Source: Mucilaginibacter sp.
Lineage (GTDB): Bacteria; Bacteroidota; Bacteroidia; Sphingobacteriales; Sphingobacteriaceae
NCBI GenBank assembly: GCA_028288285.1
Contig: JAQBNZ010000179.1
Location: 1 to 39,903 of the forward strand
Reading direction: 5' to 3'
DNA length: 39,903 nt
Every line of letters starts with the position of its first letter. Within the stretch, counting starts at the first letter, position 1. Below are positions 18,238 to 25,704 of the stretch, in pieces. The notes under the pieces are model-generated. The model made no database searches. It was not told the DNA's origin and saw nothing but the letters and a program-made list of their open reading frames with translations. The position numbers and the translations under genes are program-made.

Positions 18238-19168
18238 GTTTGCGCTGATGGGGTTTAAAGAGTCTGATCATTTTTTCTCTGAACCAAACCGCTGCATAAG
18301 GATTTAGGCGGGTTAAAAATTTAAAAAGGCTTCCTCCATTAACAGTATATCTATTTCCTAATTGTACGCAAAGTGCCAGAGCTTTTTTTACATAGAGCCA
18401 ATCGCCTTCGGCAGCAAGGATAGGTGTACAACCATATAATTGATCTGCCAACTCTTTTGAATAGATTTTACCATGAGTTGCGGCCGTTTTTTTAAGTACA
18501 TAGTATTGTGCCCTAATACATTTTAGCCTGTTTGATGATGACATAGAAGCGCTAACTCTATAATTTATGATACTAATTTCATTTTCTGCTGAAAACGTAA
18601 GACCATTTATAGCTAATCGAAGGTGAAAGGCTTTATCTTCATTATATAAAACTAATGGATCAGTATCATATCCTCCTGCTTTAAAAAAAGCAGATTTTTT
18701 GTAGAGGCCGCAAAACGGGTTGATCTGTTCTTTAATAGCATATGAAATTGCGTCTTTTTCAAGATCTGCCTTATTAAAACTTCTAATCCCTAATAATTGA
18801 TTGTCATTATTGTCTCGGTATTCATAGTTAAACAATACCACGTCCGGGCAATTTAAATTGTTCATCCATTTGTGAGCCAAGGTTGTGAAGTTTGGCATTA
18901 ATTCATCATCTGCATCATGAAAGTGCAGCCACTTACAAGTGCTGTGTGCAGCCAGTTGGTTTTTACCATATGAGCAGCCCTTGTTAATGTTGCCGTTAAG
19001 TACAGTAACACCATATTGTGCTGCTACATGGGCAGTGTTATCCGTACTGCAATCATTATAAACCAGTATTTCATCAAATGGTATTATTTGATTTTTCGCC
19101 GATTGTAACAATCGTGGAAGAAAGTTTTCGGCGTTATAGGCGGGAATACAAAGTGCTAAAGTATTCAT
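18230..19168 (-). CDS. GT2 glycosyltransferase
   Basis: 312 residues. LALCIPAYNAENFLPRLL begins the GT-A domain in outline; NDCSTDNT at 38-45 replaces the commoner DDGSTD, and the metal site is DADD at 85-88. VLYNEDKAFHLRLA gives the acceptor-side acidic motif. The Asp-to-Asn change in the first motif is seen in active GT2 enzymes and is not by itself evidence of loss of function. ATG at 19168 overlaps the GT4 stop as ATGA. Confidence 0.93.
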   Translation of the reverse strand: MNTLALCIPAYNAENFLPRLLQSAKNQIIPFDEILVYNDCSTDNTAHVAAQYGVTVLNGNINKGCSYGKNQLAAHSTCKWLHFHDADDELMPNFTTLAHKWMNNLNCPDVVLFNYEYRDNNDNQLLGIRSFNKADLEKDAISYAIKEQINPFCGLYKKSAFFKAGGYDTDPLVLYNEDKAFHLRLAINGLTFSAENEISIINYRVSASMSSSNRLKCIRAQYYVLKKTAATHGKIYSKELADQLYGCTPILAAEGDWLYVKKALALCVQLGNRYTVNGGSLFKFLTRLNPYAAVWFREKMIRLFKPHQRKHA

Positions 19169-20493
19169 GCTTTACCAAACAGTTTTGATTGTAGCCTGTG
19201 GATATAATACTTTGTAAGCTTTTTTAAAGGCTGCTTGTTTAAGATACTGCTGATATGATAATCCTGCTCAGATGGTTTATATAATGTATCAAAGTATGCG
19301 TTTGATGAAACCGGTTTAAAGCCACTTATAGCCGACCTGTAAAGTTCTAAATTAACTGGAATAATGGTGCCGGGTGAGAGCTCCGTTTTAATAGTTTCAA
19401 ATGCAGCACCAGCTATGTTGTTATAATCTGTTTCGCTTATATTATTTATTGTTTCAATACATTCAGCAAGGGCTTGCTGATTACCTGCGGGATATTTAAA
19501 CCCGTTTTTATTATGTTGAACCATGTCAACAACGCCTGCACCATCTGAACATATAACTGGTATACCTGCGGCCATAAATTCTACGCAGGTAAAATTAAAC
19601 ATATCCCAGGTTGAAGGAACCAATCCAAATTTTGCTTTTTGATGTAGTTGTAAAATTTGTGCACGTGGCAACGGAGGATGGGGGATAATATGTTTTCCCC
19701 ATATATCAGAAAAGTTTTGTTCCAGGTAACTACCGGTGGTTATTCCTTTTTCATAGATTGTATCTCTGCCTATCCATTTAATAAGGGGTTTATCCTTCGG
19801 CAATAACTGGTAAGCCTTGCATAACTCAACAGGCCCCTTCCACCGTTGTAACCTGGCCGTAATTATACCAAAACTTTCGCGCTGCCTTAAAGGCAATGGC
19901 TTGGATACATCGGTATAAACCGGATTAACTTTTACAACCTTATTTAAATTAAATGTATTATTCCAAAACTGCCTGTTTGCCTCGCTATGCGAAATCAGGT
20001 GGTCGCATTTTGGCAGCAGCAGGAGTTCTGTCTGCTGAAAAAAAGATGTGGATAAATCTACAGGGATACCATACTCATGCAGGCTTATTTGGCCGGTACA
20101 GCCATGTAGGCGGGTTACAACCGGTTTAGTATGGTCAATAACCCATGGAATGAATCCGAGGCTAAAATCTGTACATTCTATTAAATCAAAACCATCACCT
20201 TGTTTAGCTTGCTCCCATATAGCCCAGGCTGCAGCTATATCTCTTTTAAAATCGGGTAAGAGGTTATATAGCGTAAATTTGTTTAAATATTTTTGATAAA
20301 GAGCCGGCTTAAGATATTCAACGGTTATTCCATTATGTTCAAAAACATCATCAGCCTGTGTATAACCGCTGCCAACAATAACTTTTATTTTAGTGCAGTA
20401 AGGCTGTAACGCCCTTATGTATTGCTCGTAATAAGTAGAAATACCTCCGCCAGAATGAGGATAATACTCAGGAAGTATGAATAGGATTTTCAT
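19165..20493 (-). CDS. GT4 glycosyltransferase
   Basis: 442 residues. MKILFILPEYYPHSGGGIST begins the acceptor domain, followed by VTRLHGC near 127 and CDHLISHSEANR near 163. The donor domain has ARLQRWKGP near 213, LVPSTWDMFNF and VEFMAAGIPVICSDGAG, where Glu305 is the conserved second acidic residue of the EX7E motif while the first position is replaced. This form is frequent in GT4 enzymes of exopolysaccharide clusters. The C-terminal 40 residues are basic. It overlaps the 79-residue gene upstream as ATGA. Confidence 0.92.
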   Translation of the reverse strand: MKILFILPEYYPHSGGGISTYYEQYIRALQPYCTKIKVIVGSGYTQADDVFEHNGITVEYLKPALYQKYLNKFTLYNLLPDFKRDIAAAWAIWEQAKQGDGFDLIECTDFSLGFIPWVIDHTKPVVTRLHGCTGQISLHEYGIPVDLSTSFFQQTELLLLPKCDHLISHSEANRQFWNNTFNLNKVVKVNPVYTDVSKPLPLRQRESFGIITARLQRWKGPVELCKAYQLLPKDKPLIKWIGRDTIYEKGITTGSYLEQNFSDIWGKHIIPHPPLPRAQILQLHQKAKFGLVPSTWDMFNFTCVEFMAAGIPVICSDGAGVVDMVQHNKNGFKYPAGNQQALAECIETINNISETDYNNIAGAAFETIKTELSPGTIIPVNLELYRSAISGFKPVSSNAYFDTLYKPSEQDYHISSILNKQPLKKLTKYYIHRLQSKLFGKA

Positions 20494-20729
20494 TCTTTTA
20501 TCCAGGCTGAAATAAAATTACGGCCATATACATCGTTATTTTCTATCAACTCTTGTTCTTTTTGCTGGTAAATAAGGTCGAGGTTACTTTTAAGGGTGCC
20601 AAAGAAAGCATAGGTCCTGTAACTAATGAGCTTATTATTCTGCAATGCCTTTTCAATAAAATTCTTTGATATACCGCTAAACGGAACAAGGCTTTGGTAG
20701 GGGTTAGATATTTGTTCCAGATTTATCAA
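20490..20729 (-). CDS. 79-residue ORF, hypothetical or remnant
   Basis: Short frame beginning at TTG 20729 directly after an in-frame TAA, so it cannot extend further upstream. It overlaps the 3' end of the gene upstream by 26 bases and overlaps the next start as ATGA. The amino-acid content looks protein-like (NPYQSLVPFSGISKNF, YRTYAFFGTL, YGRNFISAWIKE), without low-complexity sequence. I do not recognise the family. It looks like the C-terminal part of a longer protein rather than a complete enzyme, but the coupled ATGA junction suggests that it is still translated. No function is proposed. Confidence 0.55.
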   Translation of the reverse strand: MINLEQISNPYQSLVPFSGISKNFIEKALQNNKLISYRTYAFFGTLKSNLDLIYQQKEQELIENNDVYGRNFISAWIKE

Positions 20730-21855
20730 TTATTGTATTCAAAAATGTATTGTGAATAAATTCCGGGTTAAATTCATTATTTATATGCTCTACAACCTGC
20801 TGCTGGCATTTTATCCAATAATCTTTATTATTAAATTCACCTAATGATTTGGCTATAATATCAGGATCGTCGCTGTTAACATAGCTTATCCAGTTATTTT
20901 TTAATGCCCATTTACCTAAAGAACTATATTCGGGAGCAATAAGTAAAATAGGTATACTAAGTTGAGCGTATTCAATAAATTTACTCGGAAAGCTCGACTC
21001 CATCCGGGGCTCGTGTTGTAAGTCAAAAGAGTAAAATACTATAACAACATCAATCCTCTGTATTATGAATTTTTGAAGTTCATTAATGGCGACTCTATCC
21101 TTAATAACTATATTATCAGGATATTTAGGTTGAAACCCATCCAGGGGGCCGGTAAAACAATAAAACTGTCCATTTATTTGTTCAATAGCCTGTGTTATAT
21201 TATCAAGAATATTAAAATGAATATGCATTGCCATACCAGCATAACAAAATTGCAGGTGCCTGTTATTGACCATTTCATACGTTTTTGCAGGCTCTTTGTA
21301 ACTATCCGGTAACGGGTAAAGTACACTTGTTTGGAATGTGTTTTTATTGTGTAATAATTCTACCATCTGTTCTGATACAGAAAATATAAATGAAGCTTTA
21401 GACAGTACTGAATTTAATTGTTGGCTTGAACATAAATTGGAATGCCAGTATCTGTTAAATATGTTATCATCATGATAAAATAAAAAGAAGAGGATTTTTT
21501 TTCTATTGAAGATATTTACCAGTAAAAGATTTGAAACTTCTGATAATATGCCTATCAGAATGTCCCCGGTACTATCAAGATTTATTTTTTTTGATAAATC
21601 CTTAAAATACAAAAACATGGTAATATTTGTAAGAAACGGTGTTTTCTTCCTTAAGAACGGATACCATGGTTTTTTATTTAAAAAAACATATTGAAAAGAG
21701 TCAAAGTAGTCAGTTCCTCGTCCAATTCTTACAACTATAACCTCGAAGCCAGCTTCTTTTAATCGCATTAAATGGCGATAAATAAGTACACTACCCCCGC
21801 CTGCATCTTTTTTAGGAATAACTGAATTAGATATGAATATGATTCGTTTGGTCAT
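20704..21855 (-). CDS. GT4-like glycosyltransferase
   Basis: About 383 residues. MTKRIIFISNSVIPKKDAGG starts the GT-B acceptor domain, with a Gly-rich loop, and HDDNIFNRYW and FSVSEQMVELL follow. The donor half has LQFCYAGMAMHIHF, FYCFTGPLDGFQP and an EX7E-like region MESSFPSKFIEYAQLSIPILL in outline. I start it at ATG 21855, in a TAATG overlap with the DUF5672 stop; a longer frame begins at 21876. It is AT-rich. The 3' end overlaps the 79-residue ORF by 26 bases in another frame, and I see no sign that the two are one gene broken by a simple frameshift. Confidence 0.87.
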   Translation of the reverse strand: MTKRIIFISNSVIPKKDAGGGSVLIYRHLMRLKEAGFEVIVVRIGRGTDYFDSFQYVFLNKKPWYPFLRKKTPFLTNITMFLYFKDLSKKINLDSTGDILIGILSEVSNLLLVNIFNRKKILFFLFYHDDNIFNRYWHSNLCSSQQLNSVLSKASFIFSVSEQMVELLHNKNTFQTSVLYPLPDSYKEPAKTYEMVNNRHLQFCYAGMAMHIHFNILDNITQAIEQINGQFYCFTGPLDGFQPKYPDNIVIKDRVAINELQKFIIQRIDVVIVFYSFDLQHEPRMESSFPSKFIEYAQLSIPILLIAPEYSSLGKWALKNNWISYVNSDDPDIIAKSLGEFNNKDYWIKCQQQVVEHINNEFNPEFIHNTFLNTIIDKSGTNI

Positions 21856-22634
21856 TAATAGATAAACGTATTCCAAAAATCAGGATCATATTTATTAAAT
21901 GCATGGCAACAGAAAGGCAACTTCTTATTATTTAGTTTATAGCATTTCTTTGGATTTTGCTCAAAAGAAAATTTTAGTGCAGTCAGTTCTTCTGGAAGTT
22001 TAAACAAAAAGAATAGTATATTGAACCAGTACATAAAAAACGTATCTTCATTTATTGGCCATTTTTTAGCACGTTTTCTAAAAAAGGTAAGCAGAATAAT
22101 AAAATTAGATACCTTTCTTAATGAAAGCCCTCCATTTTCAATATGTCTAAACTTATAATTTGAAATGTGCAAAAAATTAAGCACGTTGTAAACGTGGGTA
22201 TACCTACTCAAAAGTTGCATACCTCCTTTCTGTTTCTTGCCGGCTGTACCACCGTTAAAATTGAGGACTGGAGCTGCAATATAGCTGTAGTTCTTAGCGC
22301 ACCAATATGTTAGCTCATCCTTAAAAACATAGGCATCTAACTGATATATTAAAATGTACTTGTATTTTTTAAACCTTTTGTAAAATGCTGTTGAGAGCAT
22401 TAGTTGGTTATAGCCAGCAATATTAGTAAAATAGTCATCCGCAAATCTTTCTATTGTAAAGTCAATTTTATTTCTACAGAAATTTTCATAAAAAGCGGTA
22501 TTTAATGACGCCGGGGCAAAAAAGATTATTTTGTATTTGCTTAATATATTAAAGCATTGAGTTAATGAAACCAGTTCGTGTTCACTTATGGTTTGTTTAT
22601 ATATAGGGATGGTAATCGCTACCAGTTCTTTCAT
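21855..22634 (-). CDS. DUF5672 family protein, putative glycosyltransferase-like
   Basis: About 259 residues. Several stretches match the form of DUF5672 proteins, which occur in surface-polysaccharide loci and have a GT-A-like outline: ILIYQLDAYVF with a DxD-like QLDAY, YIAAPVLNFNGGT, HIENGGLSLRKVS, and the close PFCCHAFNKYDP. Biochemical function is unknown to me, and a sugar-transfer role is an inference. The frame is open to 22670, but ATG at 22634 (MKELVAITIPIYK) is preferred. It fits the family start and overlaps the TAA of a short upstream reading frame as TAATG. The sequence is very AT-rich, about 27% G+C in a hand-counted 60-base line at 21961. Confidence 0.87.
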   Translation of the reverse strand: MKELVAITIPIYKQTISEHELVSLTQCFNILSKYKIIFFAPASLNTAFYENFCRNKIDFTIERFADDYFTNIAGYNQLMLSTAFYKRFKKYKYILIYQLDAYVFKDELTYWCAKNYSYIAAPVLNFNGGTAGKKQKGGMQLLSRYTHVYNVLNFLHISNYKFRHIENGGLSLRKVSNFIILLTFFRKRAKKWPINEDTFFMYWFNILFFLFKLPEELTALKFSFEQNPKKCYKLNNKKLPFCCHAFNKYDPDFWNTFIY

Positions 22635-22714
22635 TAGTAAACAGGTTTGCAAACTCCATTGCCCTGGCACTTAGCGGGATCTTTTCTTAGTTCCAGGTTC
22701 TCTGCACCCAGCAT
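22634..22714 (-). other. short open frame between genes, possible gene remnant
   Basis: The 122 bases between the two neighbouring genes hold a reading frame that continues, in frame, past the TAA of the upstream gene (22759-22757). It is open for about 40 codons and ends in TAA at 22636-22634, which overlaps the next start as TAATG. An ATG at 22714 would give 26 residues, containing AENLELRKDPAKCQGNGVCK. The codons are richer in G and C than those of the genes on either side. It may be the 3' end of a deleted gene, or a small coupled ORF. I do not recognise the sequence. Confidence 0.3.
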
Positions 22715-22756
22715 TATAGTAGTTTGATGTTTTTGTACAATGGGCTGTAATATCGT

Positions 22757-23680
22757 TTATAAAGAACTATTGATAAAATCCTTTACAACCTTATTTAATA
22801 CATCTGGCTGCCGGGTTTGATGTAAAAAATGCCGGAGTATTAACAGATTATCAAAGTTGTGTTGCTTTGAAATGATTTTCAATGTGTCGCTTAAGAAGTG
22901 ACTTGATCGCAAAGGCAAAAATAGCTGTTTTATTTCTTGAGGATAACTATCCGGAGCCTCTCCAACTGGTATACATCCAGCATAGGCACATTCATTAAAT
23001 TTCAAAAATTCTATTCCACATCTGCTGGGGCATAACAACATGTATTTAAAAGTTGAGAGGTATTTTACAAAGTTGTCTTTGATAATCATATGTAAATGCC
23101 CTTTATCTGAGTTCAGTTCAGCATACCCCGGATGTTTTAAAATAGAGAAAAACAATCTGGTTATTGAACGGGTCACCTTTATCCAAATACCGTATCTGTA
23201 TGGGTAAATATGCTTATTTAGAGAACCAGAAATTAAAATTTTGTTTTTTTTAGAAGCTGTATTTATCTCTTTTCCTTTTAAATACGGATAAGGCAGATGG
23301 ATATATCTGTGTTTGAATTTATATTTTAATTCAGCTGCTAATTCCTGCGCCTCATATACTGATAAGAGGTAGGCATTTTTCACAGACGAAACACCCGATA
23401 AAAACCGGTAATAATGGTGTATAGTATTATCGTAATAGGGATCAACGATTTTCAAAAAAAACATGTTATTAGGATTTTCAATAATCATATTTTTTAATCT
23501 ATCAATTTCAGTTACAGCCATCCGATTATCAATAATAATTACCGATTTAGTATCTAATAATTTAAGCTTATGTAAATATGTATACTTCCATCCCATACTT
23601 AAAGCATATCCTGGCCCGGCATCATCACAAATCAACAGATTATAATTTATTATATCAGAAAGCACATACAGGATATCCAC
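22757..23680 (-). CDS. putative glycosyltransferase, family not recognised
   Basis: 307 residues, starting at GTG 23680. The C-terminal half has YMLLCPSRCGIEFLKFNECA followed by YAGCIPVGEAP: this resembles the donor-binding region of GT-B enzymes, in which a Glu contacts the nucleotide sugar and an A-x-G-C-x-P-V strand follows, as in the CgeB and GT1 groups. The N-terminal half (MDILYVLSDIINYN, LLICDDAGPGYALS) fits a Rossmann domain only loosely. A glycosyltransferase role is inferred from this and the neighbours. The stop is TAA, but the same frame stays open for about 40 more codons. The gene is AT-rich. Confidence 0.8.
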   Translation of the reverse strand: MDILYVLSDIINYNLLICDDAGPGYALSMGWKYTYLHKLKLLDTKSVIIIDNRMAVTEIDRLKNMIIENPNNMFFLKIVDPYYDNTIHHYYRFLSGVSSVKNAYLLSVYEAQELAAELKYKFKHRYIHLPYPYLKGKEINTASKKNKILISGSLNKHIYPYRYGIWIKVTRSITRLFFSILKHPGYAELNSDKGHLHMIIKDNFVKYLSTFKYMLLCPSRCGIEFLKFNECAYAGCIPVGEAPDSYPQEIKQLFLPLRSSHFLSDTLKIISKQHNFDNLLILRHFLHQTRQPDVLNKVVKDFINSSL

Positions 23681-23684
23681 AATC

Positions 23685-24572
23685 TTAATTTATTATTTTC
23701 TTGATCAGCCTTTCAAGGTGGCCGAATATTAAGAATTTTCTGATGAAGTATAAATTTTTAAAGCTAAACGGTCTTAACCATATTAATTTAAACAGATATT
23801 TTAATTGAAGAGCTTTTTTGTAATTATTGAAAATAAGAGCTATCAGGAACGTCTCAATGTTTTTAATTTCGGCTTCTTTAACTTCATCCGTTTCTAAATA
23901 AATGTGCGTAGGCAACTGACTGCCCCATTTATACGTGATTTTTAATTGTTCATTTATCCAATGAGTGGTATTGCCTCCATAAGATAAATGCTCAATAAGT
24001 ATATCGTATACAACAATAATTTTACCGTTTTTAGATTGCCCCAAAGAGTAGTCAACGTCATAGGCATGAAAGCCTGTTAATAACTTTTCATCGAACTGAT
24101 ATTTGATATGGTTGCTTTTTGTAGTTGCTAAAAACATTCCGTCCAGTAATTTAACTTCACTATAAAGTTCATTTAAAGGATTTTCATAATATTTATCAAT
24201 TGCCAAATCTTTTCTGCTTTGTAATTGATTTATTCTATTGAATTTATTAATGGGGATGTAAACTCCTGAGGGTGTTTTGGTTTTTATAATACTGCCTAAT
24301 ACTCCCACTAATGATACGGCTTTATTATTAAGATGATTTACTAAATGCTCACCCCAGTTATTGGTGTGGAAAATTACATCTTCATGTACAAAGCATAAAT
24401 ATCCATAAATAGCTTTACAAGCACCCTCATTATATACTTTGCAAATACCCTTATTTCCTAAAATGTCCTGTACAACAATTATTTCATGGTTAACGCCAAT
24501 GGTATCTTTAATGCTGGTTGTTACATTATTTAACAAGTTGTCATTTCTTGAAGCAAGAACTACAGAAATCAT
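23685..24572 (-). CDS. GT2-like glycosyltransferase, StrF/Glyco_tranf_2_5 type
   Basis: 295 residues. ISVVLASRNDN and HEIIVVQDILGNKGICKVYNEG give the first part of a GT-A fold, and FVHEDVIF with HEDV at 63-66 replaces the DXD metal motif. VKLLDGMFLATTK and FHAYDVDYSLGQSKNGK follow. HxDV in place of DXD is the mark of the GT2-like group related to streptomycin-locus StrF. It probably transfers a sugar in the exopolysaccharide pathway. It ends 4 bases before the next start and begins 15 bases after the WbsX-like stop. The final 50 residues are basic and hydrophobic, which suggests membrane contact. Confidence 0.88.
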   Translation of the reverse strand: MISVVLASRNDNLLNNVTTSIKDTIGVNHEIIVVQDILGNKGICKVYNEGACKAIYGYLCFVHEDVIFHTNNWGEHLVNHLNNKAVSLVGVLGSIIKTKTPSGVYIPINKFNRINQLQSRKDLAIDKYYENPLNELYSEVKLLDGMFLATTKSNHIKYQFDEKLLTGFHAYDVDYSLGQSKNGKIIVVYDILIEHLSYGGNTTHWINEQLKITYKWGSQLPTHIYLETDEVKEAEIKNIETFLIALIFNNYKKALQLKYLFKLIWLRPFSFKNLYFIRKFLIFGHLERLIKKIIN

Positions 24573-24587
24573 TTATAATTACTAATG

Positions 24588-25658
24588 TTATGCATCTTTT
24601 AAAATTTTAGCGGTTTGTTCCAAATATTGTTTACCCCATTTGGCATCGGGTTCTAAGTGGTTACCTTCAGCCCATTCATTCCAAGCGTTTATAAATAAAT
24701 AGGTGTCGTGTCCTTTATATCTATCTGCTATATGTTTTAACCAACGGCCGTATTCATCTGGTGTTGAACCGTCAAAGATAGCTGCGCGTTTTTTCTTGCG
24801 GGGTGAGTTATCCCATCCCGGAGTTATGCCAGGGTAGTTACCAGGAGTTGGGTCAGCTTTATGCTTTATTATCTCGTTAACATATTTAGGATAGGAGTAA
24901 ATATCGTTTAAGTGATATATAGACTTACCAAGCCTCAATTTGTTTTTTAATTTGTATAAATAAGGAGTTTTTACAATAGCATTAAAATTCCAATTTGGCT
25001 GAAAATCAATAACACAATCAAAGCCCGAAGACATACCTTCAAGTTCATTGTACTCAGATGTTTTCATGAATCCAATATGTAATTCTATCCCTGCTTTTAT
25101 AGCCTCACTTCGCCAAGTGATTAGTGTTTTCTTAATATCAGGGAAGTTGCCTGGCTTGTAAATAATAATAAAGGGTTTGTTATCAACTCTTATATAGCGC
25201 TTATCTCCAAAAAAATTTTCCATTAAAAACCCGATATGTTTTAAATCGTCTTCGGCACTATAATTTTGTTTAATTAGTACTTGCTGATCCGCGCCATCCC
25301 ATCTGCGAGTCCAATTTTCGTTGGCCCAGCAAAGCATAAAAGGGAAATCCGGCTTGCCTGATTGTAATATGGCATCTACCGGAGCATTTAATAGTCTTTT
25401 ACCATTAAACCAATAATGGTAATAGCAAAAACCATGTATGCCATATTGTTTAGCCATTTCGGCCTGGGCTATTCGTGCTTCTTCTAAACGTAAATCATAA
25501 AAACCTAAATCAGCAGGCAAGTGTGGCTGGTAATGACCTTTAAATAACGGTTTTGCCTTAGCAACGTTTGTCCACTCAGTAAAACCTTTACCCCACCACT
25601 CATCGTTTTCAGGAAAAGGATAATATTGTGGCAGATGAATGGCTATAGGCTTAATCAT
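24588..25658 (-). CDS. WbsX/GH99-like polysaccharide locus protein
   Basis: 356 residues, the normal size for the WbsX-type (glycoside hydrolase 99-like) domain. Signature stretches are AIHLPQYYPFPENDEWWGKG, FTEWTNVAKAKPLFKGHYQP, YGIHGFCYYHYWFNGKRLL, MLCWANENWTRRWDG and FINAWNEWAEGNHLEPD. The fold is a TIM barrel related to GH99 endo-mannosidases, and the Glu residues in ANENW and NEWAEG are candidates for catalysis. Such proteins are common in O-antigen and exopolysaccharide loci, but their activity there (hydrolase, transferase or other) is unsettled. There is no signal peptide, so it works in the cytoplasm. It lies 46 bases after the GT4 gene. Confidence 0.93.
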   Translation of the reverse strand: MIKPIAIHLPQYYPFPENDEWWGKGFTEWTNVAKAKPLFKGHYQPHLPADLGFYDLRLEEARIAQAEMAKQYGIHGFCYYHYWFNGKRLLNAPVDAILQSGKPDFPFMLCWANENWTRRWDGADQQVLIKQNYSAEDDLKHIGFLMENFFGDKRYIRVDNKPFIIIYKPGNFPDIKKTLITWRSEAIKAGIELHIGFMKTSEYNELEGMSSGFDCVIDFQPNWNFNAIVKTPYLYKLKNKLRLGKSIYHLNDIYSYPKYVNEIIKHKADPTPGNYPGITPGWDNSPRKKKRAAIFDGSTPDEYGRWLKHIADRYKGHDTYLFINAWNEWAEGNHLEPDAKWGKQYLEQTAKILKDA

Positions 25659-25704
25659 GTATTTGTTTAGTTATAAACATGCCCCATCTATTACTATATA
25701 TGGC

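Noticed and set aside
20490..21855. One gene split by a frameshift
   Set aside because: The upstream protein ends naturally, and the 79-residue frame is bounded by its own stop just before TTG 20729, so a single-base shift would not restore one clean protein at the overlap.
22635..22670. Longer N-terminus for the DUF5672 protein
   Set aside because: The family start fits ATG 22634; the added residues overlap the short upstream frame.
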